A stretch of DNA of 5,263 bases from Chitinophagaceae bacterium (GCA_947481355.1 CANKGM010000170.1:1-5263); one strand, 5' to 3'. Positions 1-5,263 are shown, numbered from the stretch's first letter. Translations and numbers: made by a program. The notes: generated by a model not told the origin, from the sequence alone.

Positions 1-619
1 CCTTTGCATTCATGTGCAATTGGTCTTCTAAGAAGATATCAGACATCACCATGCCGTTTGGATTAAGCATTGCGCTATGCACATCTAAAAAAAGAATATT
101 TTTTTGAGTTTCAATGAATTGCTTAATCAGTCCATTCGATTCAATAATCTTGCTCTCGTATTTCCATCGAGCGATACTAGGCTTCATTGATACATATACT
201 ATCGGTGTATTCTTTTTTAATTTTTTTCTAATGATACTATATAAAAATTTAAATCGACTGAGCACTGTATCAGCAGAAATCGATGGGTCGGCTGCTATAT
301 CATTCTCTCCGCAATAGATATAAATCTGCTTTGGAGCATATTTAACTATTGTTTCCTCTGCATACCGAATTACATCAGGAAGTGTTGATCCACCGAACCC
401 TCTGTTTATAATAGGATAAGCTGGAAAATACTCTTGAACATCTTTCCAATTCGTGAAAGAAGAACTACCCACAAAAAGTATACTTCCCTTCTTGGGCATA
501 GTTATATCATCTAGCCGATGAAATTCATCAATCGCATCTTTAAAGGGCTGTGCAAAGGCAACGTGAGAACAAAAAAATAAAAATAAAAAAAGCAGATAGT
601 TAGTTCCCAACTTCTTCAT
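1..619 (-). CDS. Secreted SGNH/GDSL-type esterase (3' end cut by window edge)
   Basis: Reading the minus strand from the ATG at 619-617 gives 206 codons with no stop before the window edge. Residues 1-23 form a signal peptide (KK, a Leu/Phe-rich core, then AFA before Gln24), so the enzyme should be exported to the periplasm or cell surface. All four SGNH blocks are visible: G51-S-S-S54 is the GDSL-equivalent block with Ser53 as likely nucleophile; NRGFGGS at 72-78 carries the block II Gly; GEND at 104-107 carries the block III Asn; and D199-Q-L-H202 is the catalytic Asp-x-x-His. The family usually ends soon after this last block, so probably only a short tail is missing. Such enzymes hydrolyse esters, often acetyl or acyl groups on carbohydrates; the substrate cannot be read here. 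The start lies 24 bp after the DUF1080 stop on the same strand, which suggests co-transcription. No Shine-Dalgarno is evident. Confidence 0.9.
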   Translation of the reverse strand, partial: MKKLGTNYLLFLFLFFCSHVAFAQPFKDAIDEFHRLDDITMPKKGSILFVGSSSFTNWKDVQEYFPAYPIINRGFGGSTLPDVIRYAEETIVKYAPKQIYIYCGENDIAADPSISADTVLSRFKFLYSIIRKKLKKNTPIVYVSMKPSIARWKYESKIIESNGLIKQFIETQKNILFLDVHSAMLNPNGMVMSDIFLEDQLHMNAK

Positions 620-643
620 ACAAAATGCTATTATTTTGAGTCA

Positions 644-1501
644 TTACTTGTAGCGGCAATCTTCAGGCTTTGAATGAATGTAATATGACTTGTAATTAAT
701 CGCCTTAGGATCCATACAGCCTTCAAGATTTAGAATTTCAATTTTTTTAAATTCAACAGGATGACTCTCGCTTTGTAGTGATATAGTTCCTCCTTTTAGC
801 AAATCACCGTCTTTACCAAAAATAATCTCTTGACCACTTACTGCACCACCACCAACTTGAGGCTTTTGATAAGAAAGCACTTCATTGCCATTGGTATAAT
901 GGACCACAACTGAATCGCCAAGTACAAGCACTTCAGCTTTAACCCACTGATCACCATGATATGTTTCAGATTTAGAATTGATACAATGTGGAGTAAACAA
1001 CTTACCATCCATCTCTACATTTGTTCCAGGTGTACAAAGATTGCAAGTCGAACGTTTGTCTTTGCCATTACCACCCAATAATTGTACTTCGATAGAAACT
1101 GGAAAGTCTTGATCCTTACCCATACTCTCAGGCGATTGCCCATGTATCATTATTCCACTGTTTCGGTAGGCCCAACCCGGCCCGTTTTTAACTTGATCGC
1201 CAACAAAACGATACTGAAGGCGAATACGATAATAGCTATATTGCTTTTTATAAAATAGATGACCAAAACGTTCATCAAACTTATCATAGGCATCATACCG
1301 CACAACAATTTTCCCATCTTCAACACGAAATGTATTACCGAAATTATCCCCTGCATCATGATTTCTAATCTTCACTGTCCACTCACTAAGATCCTTCCCG
1401 TTGAACATCGATTCCCAATTCTCTTTTGATGCACGTTGTGCGAACACAGAAGAACCAGGCAATGATAAACAAACAACAATTAAAAATGTGTACTTAAGCA
1501 T
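644..1501 (-). CDS. Secreted DUF1080 / 3-keto-disaccharide hydrolase-family protein
   Basis: This 285-residue protein has a signal peptide (about residues 1-21, ending VFA before Gln22) followed by one DUF1080 domain (Pfam PF06439, now named 3-keto-disaccharide hydrolase; a concanavalin/LamG-like jelly roll). Family hallmarks include FNGKDLSEW at 33-41, NSGIMIHGQ at 114-122, PVSIEVQLLGG at 134-144, NLCTPGT at 154-160 with HC at 172-173, and the closing strand SHPVEFKKIEIL at 246-257. Residues 261-283 form a Cys-bracketed tail (GCMDPKAINY, then DCRY) common in Bacteroidota versions. Members have been shown to cleave 3-keto-glycosides made by Gfo/Idh/MocA-type oxidoreductases; activity here is inferred from family only. 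The gene ends with tandem in-frame stops (TAA TGA) and is followed 24 bp later by the SGNH esterase. The start is the first ATG in frame ahead of a good signal peptide. Confidence 0.9.
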   Translation of the reverse strand: MLKYTFLIVVCLSLPGSSVFAQRASKENWESMFNGKDLSEWTVKIRNHDAGDNFGNTFRVEDGKIVVRYDAYDKFDERFGHLFYKKQYSYYRIRLQYRFVGDQVKNGPGWAYRNSGIMIHGQSPESMGKDQDFPVSIEVQLLGGNGKDKRSTCNLCTPGTNVEMDGKLFTPHCINSKSETYHGDQWVKAEVLVLGDSVVVHYTNGNEVLSYQKPQVGGGAVSGQEIIFGKDGDLLKGGTISLQSESHPVEFKKIEILNLEGCMDPKAINYKSYYIHSKPEDCRYK

Positions 1502-1553
1502 ATCGTTGATTTAATTAAATAGTATCTACTAAAATTATGGATTATTGTATAAA

Positions 1554-1982
1554 CTATGCGCGATAATAATCAGGCCTCCATTGGGATATTTGAGCTTTAA
1601 TTTGCTTGTTGGAAAGTTTTTCATCCAAAGTTTTTTTTACTAACCCCACAAACTCATCATCAGAAGCAAATCGCAAGGCAATAATTTGATGTATAGTTAA
1701 TCCAGATGGGAAAGGCTTTCCAGTCATTATATAATACCTAAAATTTTCTTCTGCACGAATGGCCCTATCCTGAGCACGCAAAGCAAAACTTCTTACAAAG
1801 GATGAAAGTAACATAATAACAATAAGTGAGATGAGTAATAATCCAGCAGGTAAACAATTTCCTTCAGAAGATCTAAAAAAATTGATGGCTGCTCCGATAA
1901 TCAATAATAATAGTGCAGGTAATACAATATAATGAAATCCGGGCACCATTTTAGCATGGTTTTTAAAATTCTGTTCTTGCAT
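1554..1982 (-). CDS. DUF6526 family two-helix membrane protein
   Basis: The product has 142 residues, about the length I expect for this Bacteroidota family. After a short polar N-terminus (QNFKNHAKMVPGFHY) come two hydrophobic segments at about 17-36 and 44-63, then a soluble C-terminal half. Conserved stretches I associate with DUF6526 are ALRAQDRAIRAEE at 67-79, IALRFASDDEF at 101-111 and a C-terminal QWRPDYYR at 134-141. No catalytic motif is visible and no function is known for the family, so none is assigned. It probably sits in the inner membrane as a hairpin with the C-terminal domain on one side. A perfect TACATTTG box about 18 bp upstream of the ATG suggests it has its own promoter. 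It ends 52 bp before the DUF1080 start, and read-through into that gene is possible. Confidence 0.85.
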   Translation of the reverse strand: MQEQNFKNHAKMVPGFHYIVLPALLLLIIGAAINFFRSSEGNCLPAGLLLISLIVIMLLSSFVRSFALRAQDRAIRAEENFRYYIMTGKPFPSGLTIHQIIALRFASDDEFVGLVKKTLDEKLSNKQIKAQISQWRPDYYRA

Positions 1983-1999
1983 GATGTTTTTTATTTCAC

Positions 2000-2007
2000 C
2001 AAATGTA
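2000..2007 (-). promoter_or_regulatory. Putative Bacteroidota -7 promoter box for the DUF6526 gene
   Basis: The minus strand reads TACATTTG here, an exact match to the TAnnTTTG -7 consensus of the Bacteroidota primary sigma factor. A TTG that could be the -33 element lies at 2032-2030, 22 bp upstream, which is slightly longer than the usual spacing. Transcription would start around 1993-1996, leaving a leader of about a dozen bases before the ATG at 1982. The box lies in a 98-bp gap, the longest on this strand apart from the divergent region. Confidence 0.5.
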
Positions 2008-2063
2008 ATGATATGTTACAAATTGCTTGCAACGAAAAATACCTTTACGCTGATTTCAGTGAT

Positions 2064-2082
2064 AACAACAGATTAATTGTTT
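2064..2082. repeat. Direct repeat copy B (AACAAC-A-GATTAATTGTTT)
   Basis: This 19-bp stretch matches 2655-2673 in the same orientation at 18 of 19 positions, differing only at the seventh base (A here, T there). It overlaps the stop codon of the cysteine-rich lipoprotein gene and lies upstream of the putative DUF6526 promoter. Like the other copy it contains AACAA and TTGTT arms separated by 8 bases. It may be a chance AT-rich match. Confidence 0.35.
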
Positions 2083-2485
2083 AATTATCACATATGTTTA
2101 TAAACAACCTTTTGTCTGGAATTGGGCTATAGGCCTGACATTGTACACAGTCTTGAGGAGGAAAATCTTCAGGAATGCCGATAAAATTAAAAACGGTAAA
2201 ATAAAATTCGTCTCCTTCATTTAAGGTTGGAGGAAATGTACAAATGCTTGCTAGACCAAATACATTTTTGTATACTTCATGAGTTAGTGGATTTTCCCAA
2301 GTACCCTCAATAAGTGTTGGATCAATATTTCCTGAAATCACTTCTATAACATAATTCTGGCAAATTCCCTTCAAAACCAATTTCCCTTTGATGCATTCAT
2401 TAGGATTTATTTTACTACCATTACTTTCTTTGGTGCAAGAAAGAAACAGAAAAAATGAAAGCACTATTAGAATACTCTTGCGCAT
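2081..2485 (-). CDS. Small cysteine-rich lipoprotein, function unknown
   Basis: The ATG at 2485-2483 gives 134 residues. A TTG two codons upstream would also be in frame but has nothing to favour it. The N-terminus MRKSILIVLSFFLFLSC is a short lipoprotein signal with acylation at Cys17, so the protein should be membrane-anchored and face the periplasm or surface. The mature part has six further cysteines, at 31, 42, 82, 113, 116 and 132, including a C-V-Q-C pair, so disulfide bonding is likely. A motif CIKGKLVLKGICQNYVIEV (31-49) followed later by GDEFYFTVFNF resembles a recurrent uncharacterised Bacteroidota secreted family, but I cannot name it. The start lies 12 bp after the stop of the DUF6174-like lipoprotein, so the two are very probably co-transcribed. 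Confidence 0.85.
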   Translation of the reverse strand: MRKSILIVLSFFLFLSCTKESNGSKINPNECIKGKLVLKGICQNYVIEVISGNIDPTLIEGTWENPLTHEVYKNVFGLASICTFPPTLNEGDEFYFTVFNFIGIPEDFPPQDCVQCQAYSPIPDKRLFINICDN

Positions 2486-2497
2486 GATCAATATTTT

Positions 2498-2941
2498 TTA
2501 TAATACTTTGAATTCAGTAATCTCATAACCAACTTCATCATCTGCTATCTGCTCACTAAAATCAAAAAATATTTTTTGAGGATAATTATATTGTGCGTTG
2601 TAATCTAATGAATGTTGATAAGGATTTGCTGCTAATCCAACTTGAATAAATTCAAACAACTGATTAATTGTTTGAATTGGACCTGTTTTAGTGGAATCAT
2701 AAGGCAAATCATTCACGGTCTTAATTATATCATTTTCTACCACAATATGATGCGGACCAACCCGCCCTTGAATACAATTACAGGATATCTTCATAGTCAT
2801 TTCATAACTAGAAATATTCTTCTCCTTCCATAATGCAAGCTGTGTAGTCGGATCACCTTTTATGGTCTGAAAAGGTTTTGTTATAGTCTTAGTACAAGAA
2901 TGTAATACAAAAATAGACACAGCTACTAAACCCAGCTTCAT
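2498..2941 (-). CDS. DUF6174-like lipoprotein
   Basis: From the ATG at 2941-2939 this is 147 residues beginning MKLGLVAVSIFVLHSC, a compact lipoprotein signal with Cys16 as lipidated residue. An in-frame ATG at 3004 would add 21 residues and make an unusually long signal. A promoter box at 3009-3016 places the transcription start at or next to that ATG, so I prefer the inner start; GGA lies a few bases before it. The mature part fits the DUF6174 pattern: W38 and a SYEMTMKISCNC segment (45-56), a V-V-E-N-D-I-I strand (67-73), then YNAQYNYPQKIFFDFS (114-129) and DDEVGYEITEF (134-144). The family has no known reaction; it is a small secreted domain. It appears to be first in a minus-strand unit with the cysteine-rich lipoprotein 12 bp downstream. 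An 11-bp inverted repeat lies inside the coding region. Confidence 0.85.
   Translation of the reverse strand: MKLGLVAVSIFVLHSCTKTITKPFQTIKGDPTTQLALWKEKNISSYEMTMKISCNCIQGRVGPHHIVVENDIIKTVNDLPYDSTKTGPIQTINQLFEFIQVGLAANPYQHSLDYNAQYNYPQKIFFDFSEQIADDEVGYEITEFKVL
2649..2678. repeat. Perfect 11-bp inverted repeat inside the DUF6174-like gene
   Basis: The arms AATTCAAACAA (2649-2659) and TTGTTTGAATT (2668-2678) are exact reverse complements separated by 8 bases (2660-2667). The transcript could fold into an 11-bp, mostly A-U hairpin at codons for INQLFEF. It lacks a GC-rich stem and a U-tract and lies mid-gene, so it is not a terminator. Its core also matches 2064-2082. Confidence 0.6.
2655..2673. 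repeat. Direct repeat copy A (AACAAC-T-GATTAATTGTTT)
   Basis: This is the partner of 2064-2082, with 18 of 19 identical bases in the same orientation about 590 bp away. It forms the centre of the 11-bp inverted repeat at 2649-2678. Here it is protein-coding on the minus strand. Confidence 0.35.
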
Positions 2942-3008
2942 TAATCCGAGAATTACTTTAGGCAGAAATCTAGATGCAATAGTATATATGTTATGAATCA
3001 ACATACTA

Positions 3009-3016
3009 CAAAGTTA
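3009..3016 (-). promoter_or_regulatory. Putative Bacteroidota -7 promoter box for the lipoprotein pair
   Basis: The minus strand reads TAACTTTG, an exact TAnnTTTG match. No good TTG/TTTG -33 element is present at the expected distance upstream. The predicted start of transcription is about 3001-3005, giving a leader of roughly 60 bases before the ATG at 2941. This would make the longer-frame ATG at 3004 leaderless. The box lies in the divergent region between the two transcription units. Confidence 0.5.
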
Positions 3017-3163
3017 GGCTTTTGATATCTTGTTATAGCTTGTCCAGTGCATCCTAAAGACAAAAATCTTAAATTATATGCTGCATAAATTTTGTTAATG
3101 AATGTAAAATAAATATTCCCTAACACGATGACATTCAGTAAATTGGAAAAAGAATTAAAATTC

Positions 3164-3688
3164 ATGAAACTATCTGCGTTCACTATATTAACTATTCAAC
3201 TATTTCTCGCCTCTTGCAATAACAATTATACCTATATGCAGAGTAAAAAAAGTGAGGGCACCGTAACGTTTTCTAGTCCAGAAATTGATATGGTTAAATC
3301 ATACCTCCAATCAATTAAAGATGACGACTCGCTAAAAACTTCCACTTTCTATGCAGATTCTGCAATGATCTATGATAGACAGTTGACCGATGTATTATCT
3401 CCTAAGCAATTTTCACATTCAATTCATTTTATCTATCAAAAAGGAATTAAAATGAGCTATGGAAGCACAGAAATTCCCAACTACTATGAGCAAATTGATT
3501 TTACTAATGAAGTGGATGGAACAAACCAATGGATACATGCATTTTTTAATGTGAACTTTTCATTTCCAAAGGGGAATGTCATTACCATCTATGTTAATAG
3601 CACCATCGGCGTAAAAAATAATAAAATAACTAAGGTTTACAACATGTACGATCCTAAATCACTTTTAGTAGCTTTAGATAATCAATAA
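3164..3688 (+). CDS. Lipoprotein with probable NTF2/SnoaL-like fold
   Basis: The ATG at 3164 gives 174 residues starting MKLSAFTILTIQLFLASC, a clean lipoprotein signal with Cys18 acylated. An in-frame ATG at 3128 would add 12 mostly polar and charged residues ahead of it, which is unlike a signal peptide. After a Ser/Asn-rich linker (about 19-40), the pattern suggests an NTF2-like alpha+beta barrel: an opening helix MVKSYLQSIKDDD (43-55), then FYADSAMIYD (62-71), an FxHxxxxIYQ helix (about 83-92), and long alternating strands ending in GVKNNKITKVYNMYD (149-163), which resembles the closing SnoaL-type strand. The fold call is by eye; no catalytic residues can be assigned. It precedes the oxidoreductase by 54 bp on the same strand and is transcribed divergently from the DUF6174-like gene. 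A weak TAAATTTTG at 3086-3094 could belong to its promoter. Confidence 0.82.
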   Translation: MKLSAFTILTIQLFLASCNNNYTYMQSKKSEGTVTFSSPEIDMVKSYLQSIKDDDSLKTSTFYADSAMIYDRQLTDVLSPKQFSHSIHFIYQKGIKMSYGSTEIPNYYEQIDFTNEVDGTNQWIHAFFNVNFSFPKGNVITIYVNSTIGVKNNKITKVYNMYDPKSLLVALDNQ

Positions 3689-3742
3689 GATATACATTAT
3701 ACTTTTAATCTAATTTAATAAGTAGGATATAAAACCATTTAC

Positions 3743-5104
3743 ATGCAAAAGCATTCCCCTCAAAATAGGCGTCAATTTCTACGCAACTCTTCTGCCCTAT
3801 TGGCACTAGCATCATTACATTCGAGTGGTATTGACCAATGGAGTTATGCCCCAAAGAGACGAGTTGCATTAATTGGCACCGGCTGGTATGGGAAAAGTGA
3901 TTTATTTCGATTGATGCAAGTGGCTCCTACAGAAGTAGTTGGACTTTGCGATGTAGACAAAAGGCAGTTGCAAGAAGCCACAGAACGCATCAGCAATCGA
4001 ATTGGAAACAGCAAAAAAATTCCGCTTTACAATGATTATAGAACGATGTTGAAAGAACAAAGACCTGAAATTGTTTTGGTTGGAAGTCCAGATCATTGGC
4101 ATGCTCTTCAAACAATCGACTCCATCAAATCTGGAGCACATGTATACGTGCAAAAGCCCATCAGCGTCGATGTAATAGAAGGTGAAGCCATGCTTGCTGC
4201 CGCTAGAAAATATGATCGCATTGTTCAAGTTGGTACACAACGAAGAAGTACGCCACACTTAGTTGAAGCGAAAAAAAATATTGTTGATGCTGGATTACTT
4301 GGCAAAATTCATCATGTTGAAATTTGCTGTTACTACCACATGCGTAACGAAAGTAATCCGCCACTTGAAGCAGTACCTGATTTTTTTGATTACGACATGT
4401 GGACTGGACCAGCTCCGCTTCGCCCCTTTGATGGATTACCTCACAGAGGATGGTGGCGTGCATTCATGGAATACGGAAATGGTATTATGGGAGACATGTG
4501 CATCCATATGTTTGATGCTGTACGTTGGATGCTTGATCTTGGATGGCCAACTAAAATAAGCTCCACTGGAGGCATATACGGCAATCATAGTGGTAAGAGC
4601 AATATTGCAGATACGCAACATGCCATATTCGAATACGATGGATTGAACTGTGTATGGCAACATAGAACATGGGGAACTTCTGCTGACCCTGATTATCCAT
4701 GGGCTTTTAAAATATATGGAGAGAAAGGAACCCTTTCTGGTGACCCGATGAAATATGATTTTACTCCAGTAGATGATGGTAAAAAACTACATGGCGATAC
4801 CCTGTATGAAAGAGAAAAATATCCAGAAGACCTCAACGAAAAAGATATTGAACTACATGCTGCTTCTGCCACACGCATGCACATGAGAAATTTTATCGAT
4901 GCGATTGATAATAAAAGTCGACCCGTTGCCGATATTGAAGAAGGACATATTTCAACTGCTAGCTGTATCCTAGCCAACATATCCATGCAACTAGGTAGAC
5001 CCATTCGATATGATCATAAAAAAATGGAAGTGATTGGAGATGCCGAGGCCACAAAGCTTCTTCAACGCCCCTATAGATCTCCATGGGAACATCCAATGCC
5101 TTAA
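3743..5104 (+). CDS. Tat-exported Gfo/Idh/MocA family oxidoreductase
   Basis: This 453-residue protein is full length for the Bacteroidota Tat-signal branch of the family. It starts with a twin-arginine motif N-R9-R10-Q-F-L-R followed by a mild hydrophobic run (15-30), which implies export of the folded, cofactor-loaded enzyme. The Rossmann NAD(P)-binding loop is G45-T-G-W-Y-G50, with CDVD at 69-72 ending the second strand. GSPDHWH at 114-120 and V-Q-K138-P-I-S carry the conserved lysine (QKP in place of EKP), followed by VQVGTQRRS at 161-169. The C-terminal dehydrogenase domain has G250-D-M-C-I-H255-M-F-D258, supplying the usual acidic/His residues, and the tail RPYRSPWEH is typical. Family members oxidise or reduce sugar hydroxyls; exported ones paired with DUF1080 proteins are implicated in forming 3-keto-glycosides. 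The substrate is unknown. The gene follows the NTF2-like lipoprotein by 54 bp and converges on the carotenoid oxygenase-type gene. Confidence 0.93.
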   Translation: MQKHSPQNRRQFLRNSSALLALASLHSSGIDQWSYAPKRRVALIGTGWYGKSDLFRLMQVAPTEVVGLCDVDKRQLQEATERISNRIGNSKKIPLYNDYRTMLKEQRPEIVLVGSPDHWHALQTIDSIKSGAHVYVQKPISVDVIEGEAMLAAARKYDRIVQVGTQRRSTPHLVEAKKNIVDAGLLGKIHHVEICCYYHMRNESNPPLEAVPDFFDYDMWTGPAPLRPFDGLPHRGWWRAFMEYGNGIMGDMCIHMFDAVRWMLDLGWPTKISSTGGIYGNHSGKSNIADTQHAIFEYDGLNCVWQHRTWGTSADPDYPWAFKIYGEKGTLSGDPMKYDFTPVDDGKKLHGDTLYEREKYPEDLNEKDIELHAASATRMHMRNFIDAIDNKSRPVADIEEGHISTASCILANISMQLGRPIRYDHKKMEVIGDAEATKLLQRPYRSPWEHPMP

Positions 5105-5114
5105 GTCATTTCAA

Positions 5115-5263
5115 TTATAGTGCTGCCTCAGGAAAATATTCAGCATGAAACCCATATACAATAGGCTCAGGCACAGTTGCTCTTGCAATCTCTTGCATGG
5201 TCAACGCATCAAGTATCATTAAAAATGAATGTTGATTTTGTGTATCCAAGACAATAGAAATAA
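5115..5263 (-). CDS. Carotenoid oxygenase (RPE65) family protein, C-terminal end only
   Basis: Forty-eight residues and a TAA stop (5117-5115) are visible on the minus strand; the rest lies beyond the right edge. The fragment reads as the final blade of a carotenoid cleavage oxygenase: a hydrophobic strand ISIVLD, then FLMILDALTMQEIARATVPE, then P-I-V-Y-G-F-H-A-E-Y-F, ending AAL. In this family the last of four His ligands to the catalytic Fe(II) lies in a GFHG-type motif about ten residues from the C-terminus, matching the His here, although the following Gly is Ala. The LDA-x-x-M/L-x-x-x-A-R strand before it is also characteristic. Such enzymes cleave double bonds in carotenoids, apocarotenoids or stilbenoids using O2. 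The call depends on this short fragment. Confidence 0.75.
   Translation of the reverse strand, partial: ISIVLDTQNQHSFLMILDALTMQEIARATVPEPIVYGFHAEYFPEAAL

Noticed and set aside
114..317. Plus-strand open frame of 67 codons
   Set aside because: It lies wholly inside the minus-strand SGNH esterase, whose catalytic blocks are intact; the plus-strand product has no domain character.
1509..1520. 12-bp palindrome ATTTAATTAAAT before the DUF1080 gene
   Set aside because: It consists only of A and T in an AT-rich gap, so it is expected by chance and gives no stable hairpin.
1523..1540. TAATTTTA on the minus strand as a promoter box for the DUF1080 gene
   Set aside because: It misses the final G of TAnnTTTG and has no convincing -33 element; in AT-rich DNA this is too weak to list as a feature.
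2048..2062. CTGATTTCAG as a terminator hairpin after the cysteine-rich lipoprotein
   Set aside because: The stem is only 4 bp with a 2-base loop and there is no following U-tract.
3086..3121. Plus-strand promoter for the NTF2-like lipoprotein
   Set aside because: TAAATTTTG has one extra base relative to TAnnTTTG and no other box fits; it is mentioned with the gene but not listed as a site.
2998..3183. Minus-strand open frame of 61 codons across the divergent region
   Set aside because: It overlaps the starts of the genes on both sides and the predicted promoter box, and its product has no recognisable features.
3902..4663. Several open frames on both strands within the oxidoreductase gene
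   Set aside because: They are antisense or out of frame to a gene with all family motifs intact across its length, and their products show no coherent domains.
5105..5114. Bidirectional terminator between the convergent oxidoreductase and carotenoid oxygenase genes
   Set aside because: Only 10 bp separate the stops and no inverted repeat with flanking A/T tracts is visible.

Overview
The window looks like ordinary chromosome from a Bacteroidota bacterium, most likely a Chitinophagales/Sphingobacteriales-type lineage. This rests on the AT-rich sequence, short lipoprotein signals ending in S-C, two perfect TAnnTTTG (-7 type) promoter boxes, the lack of clear Shine-Dalgarno sequences, and the gene families present (Bacteroidota-style DUF1080 with a Cys-rich tail, DUF6526, DUF6174, and a Tat-exported Gfo/Idh/MocA oxidoreductase). 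No RNA gene, mobile element, CRISPR array or phage signature was seen.

Layout. Positions 1-2941 hold five genes, all on the minus strand and read right to left: a DUF6174-like lipoprotein (2498-2941), a small cysteine-rich lipoprotein (2081-2485), a two-helix DUF6526 membrane protein (1554-1982), a secreted DUF1080 / 3-keto-disaccharide hydrolase-family protein (644-1501), and a secreted SGNH/GDSL esterase (1-619) that runs off the left edge. A divergent intergenic region (about 2942-3163) separates these from two plus-strand genes: an NTF2/SnoaL-like lipoprotein (3164-3688) and a Tat-signal Gfo/Idh/MocA oxidoreductase (3743-5104). At the right edge, converging on the oxidoreductase with a 10-bp gap, is the 3' end of a minus-strand carotenoid oxygenase-family gene (5115-5263).

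Function. The recognisable enzymes are envelope enzymes that could act on sugars and esters. DUF1080 proteins and Tat-exported Gfo/Idh/MocA oxidoreductases are linked in the literature to 3-keto-glycoside chemistry (oxidation of a sugar C3-OH, then cleavage of the ketoglycoside). The adjacent SGNH esterase could remove acyl groups. That these genes cooperate here is inference: the oxidoreductase lies on the opposite strand and is about 2.2 kb from the DUF1080 gene.

The most useful new observations are corrected starts for three lipoproteins, one of them supported by a promoter box that overlaps the longer start; two edge-truncated genes recognisable from catalytic or metal-ligand motifs; and a dyad in the DUF6174 gene whose core recurs at the end of the next gene. 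I found no convincing novel multi-gene system.
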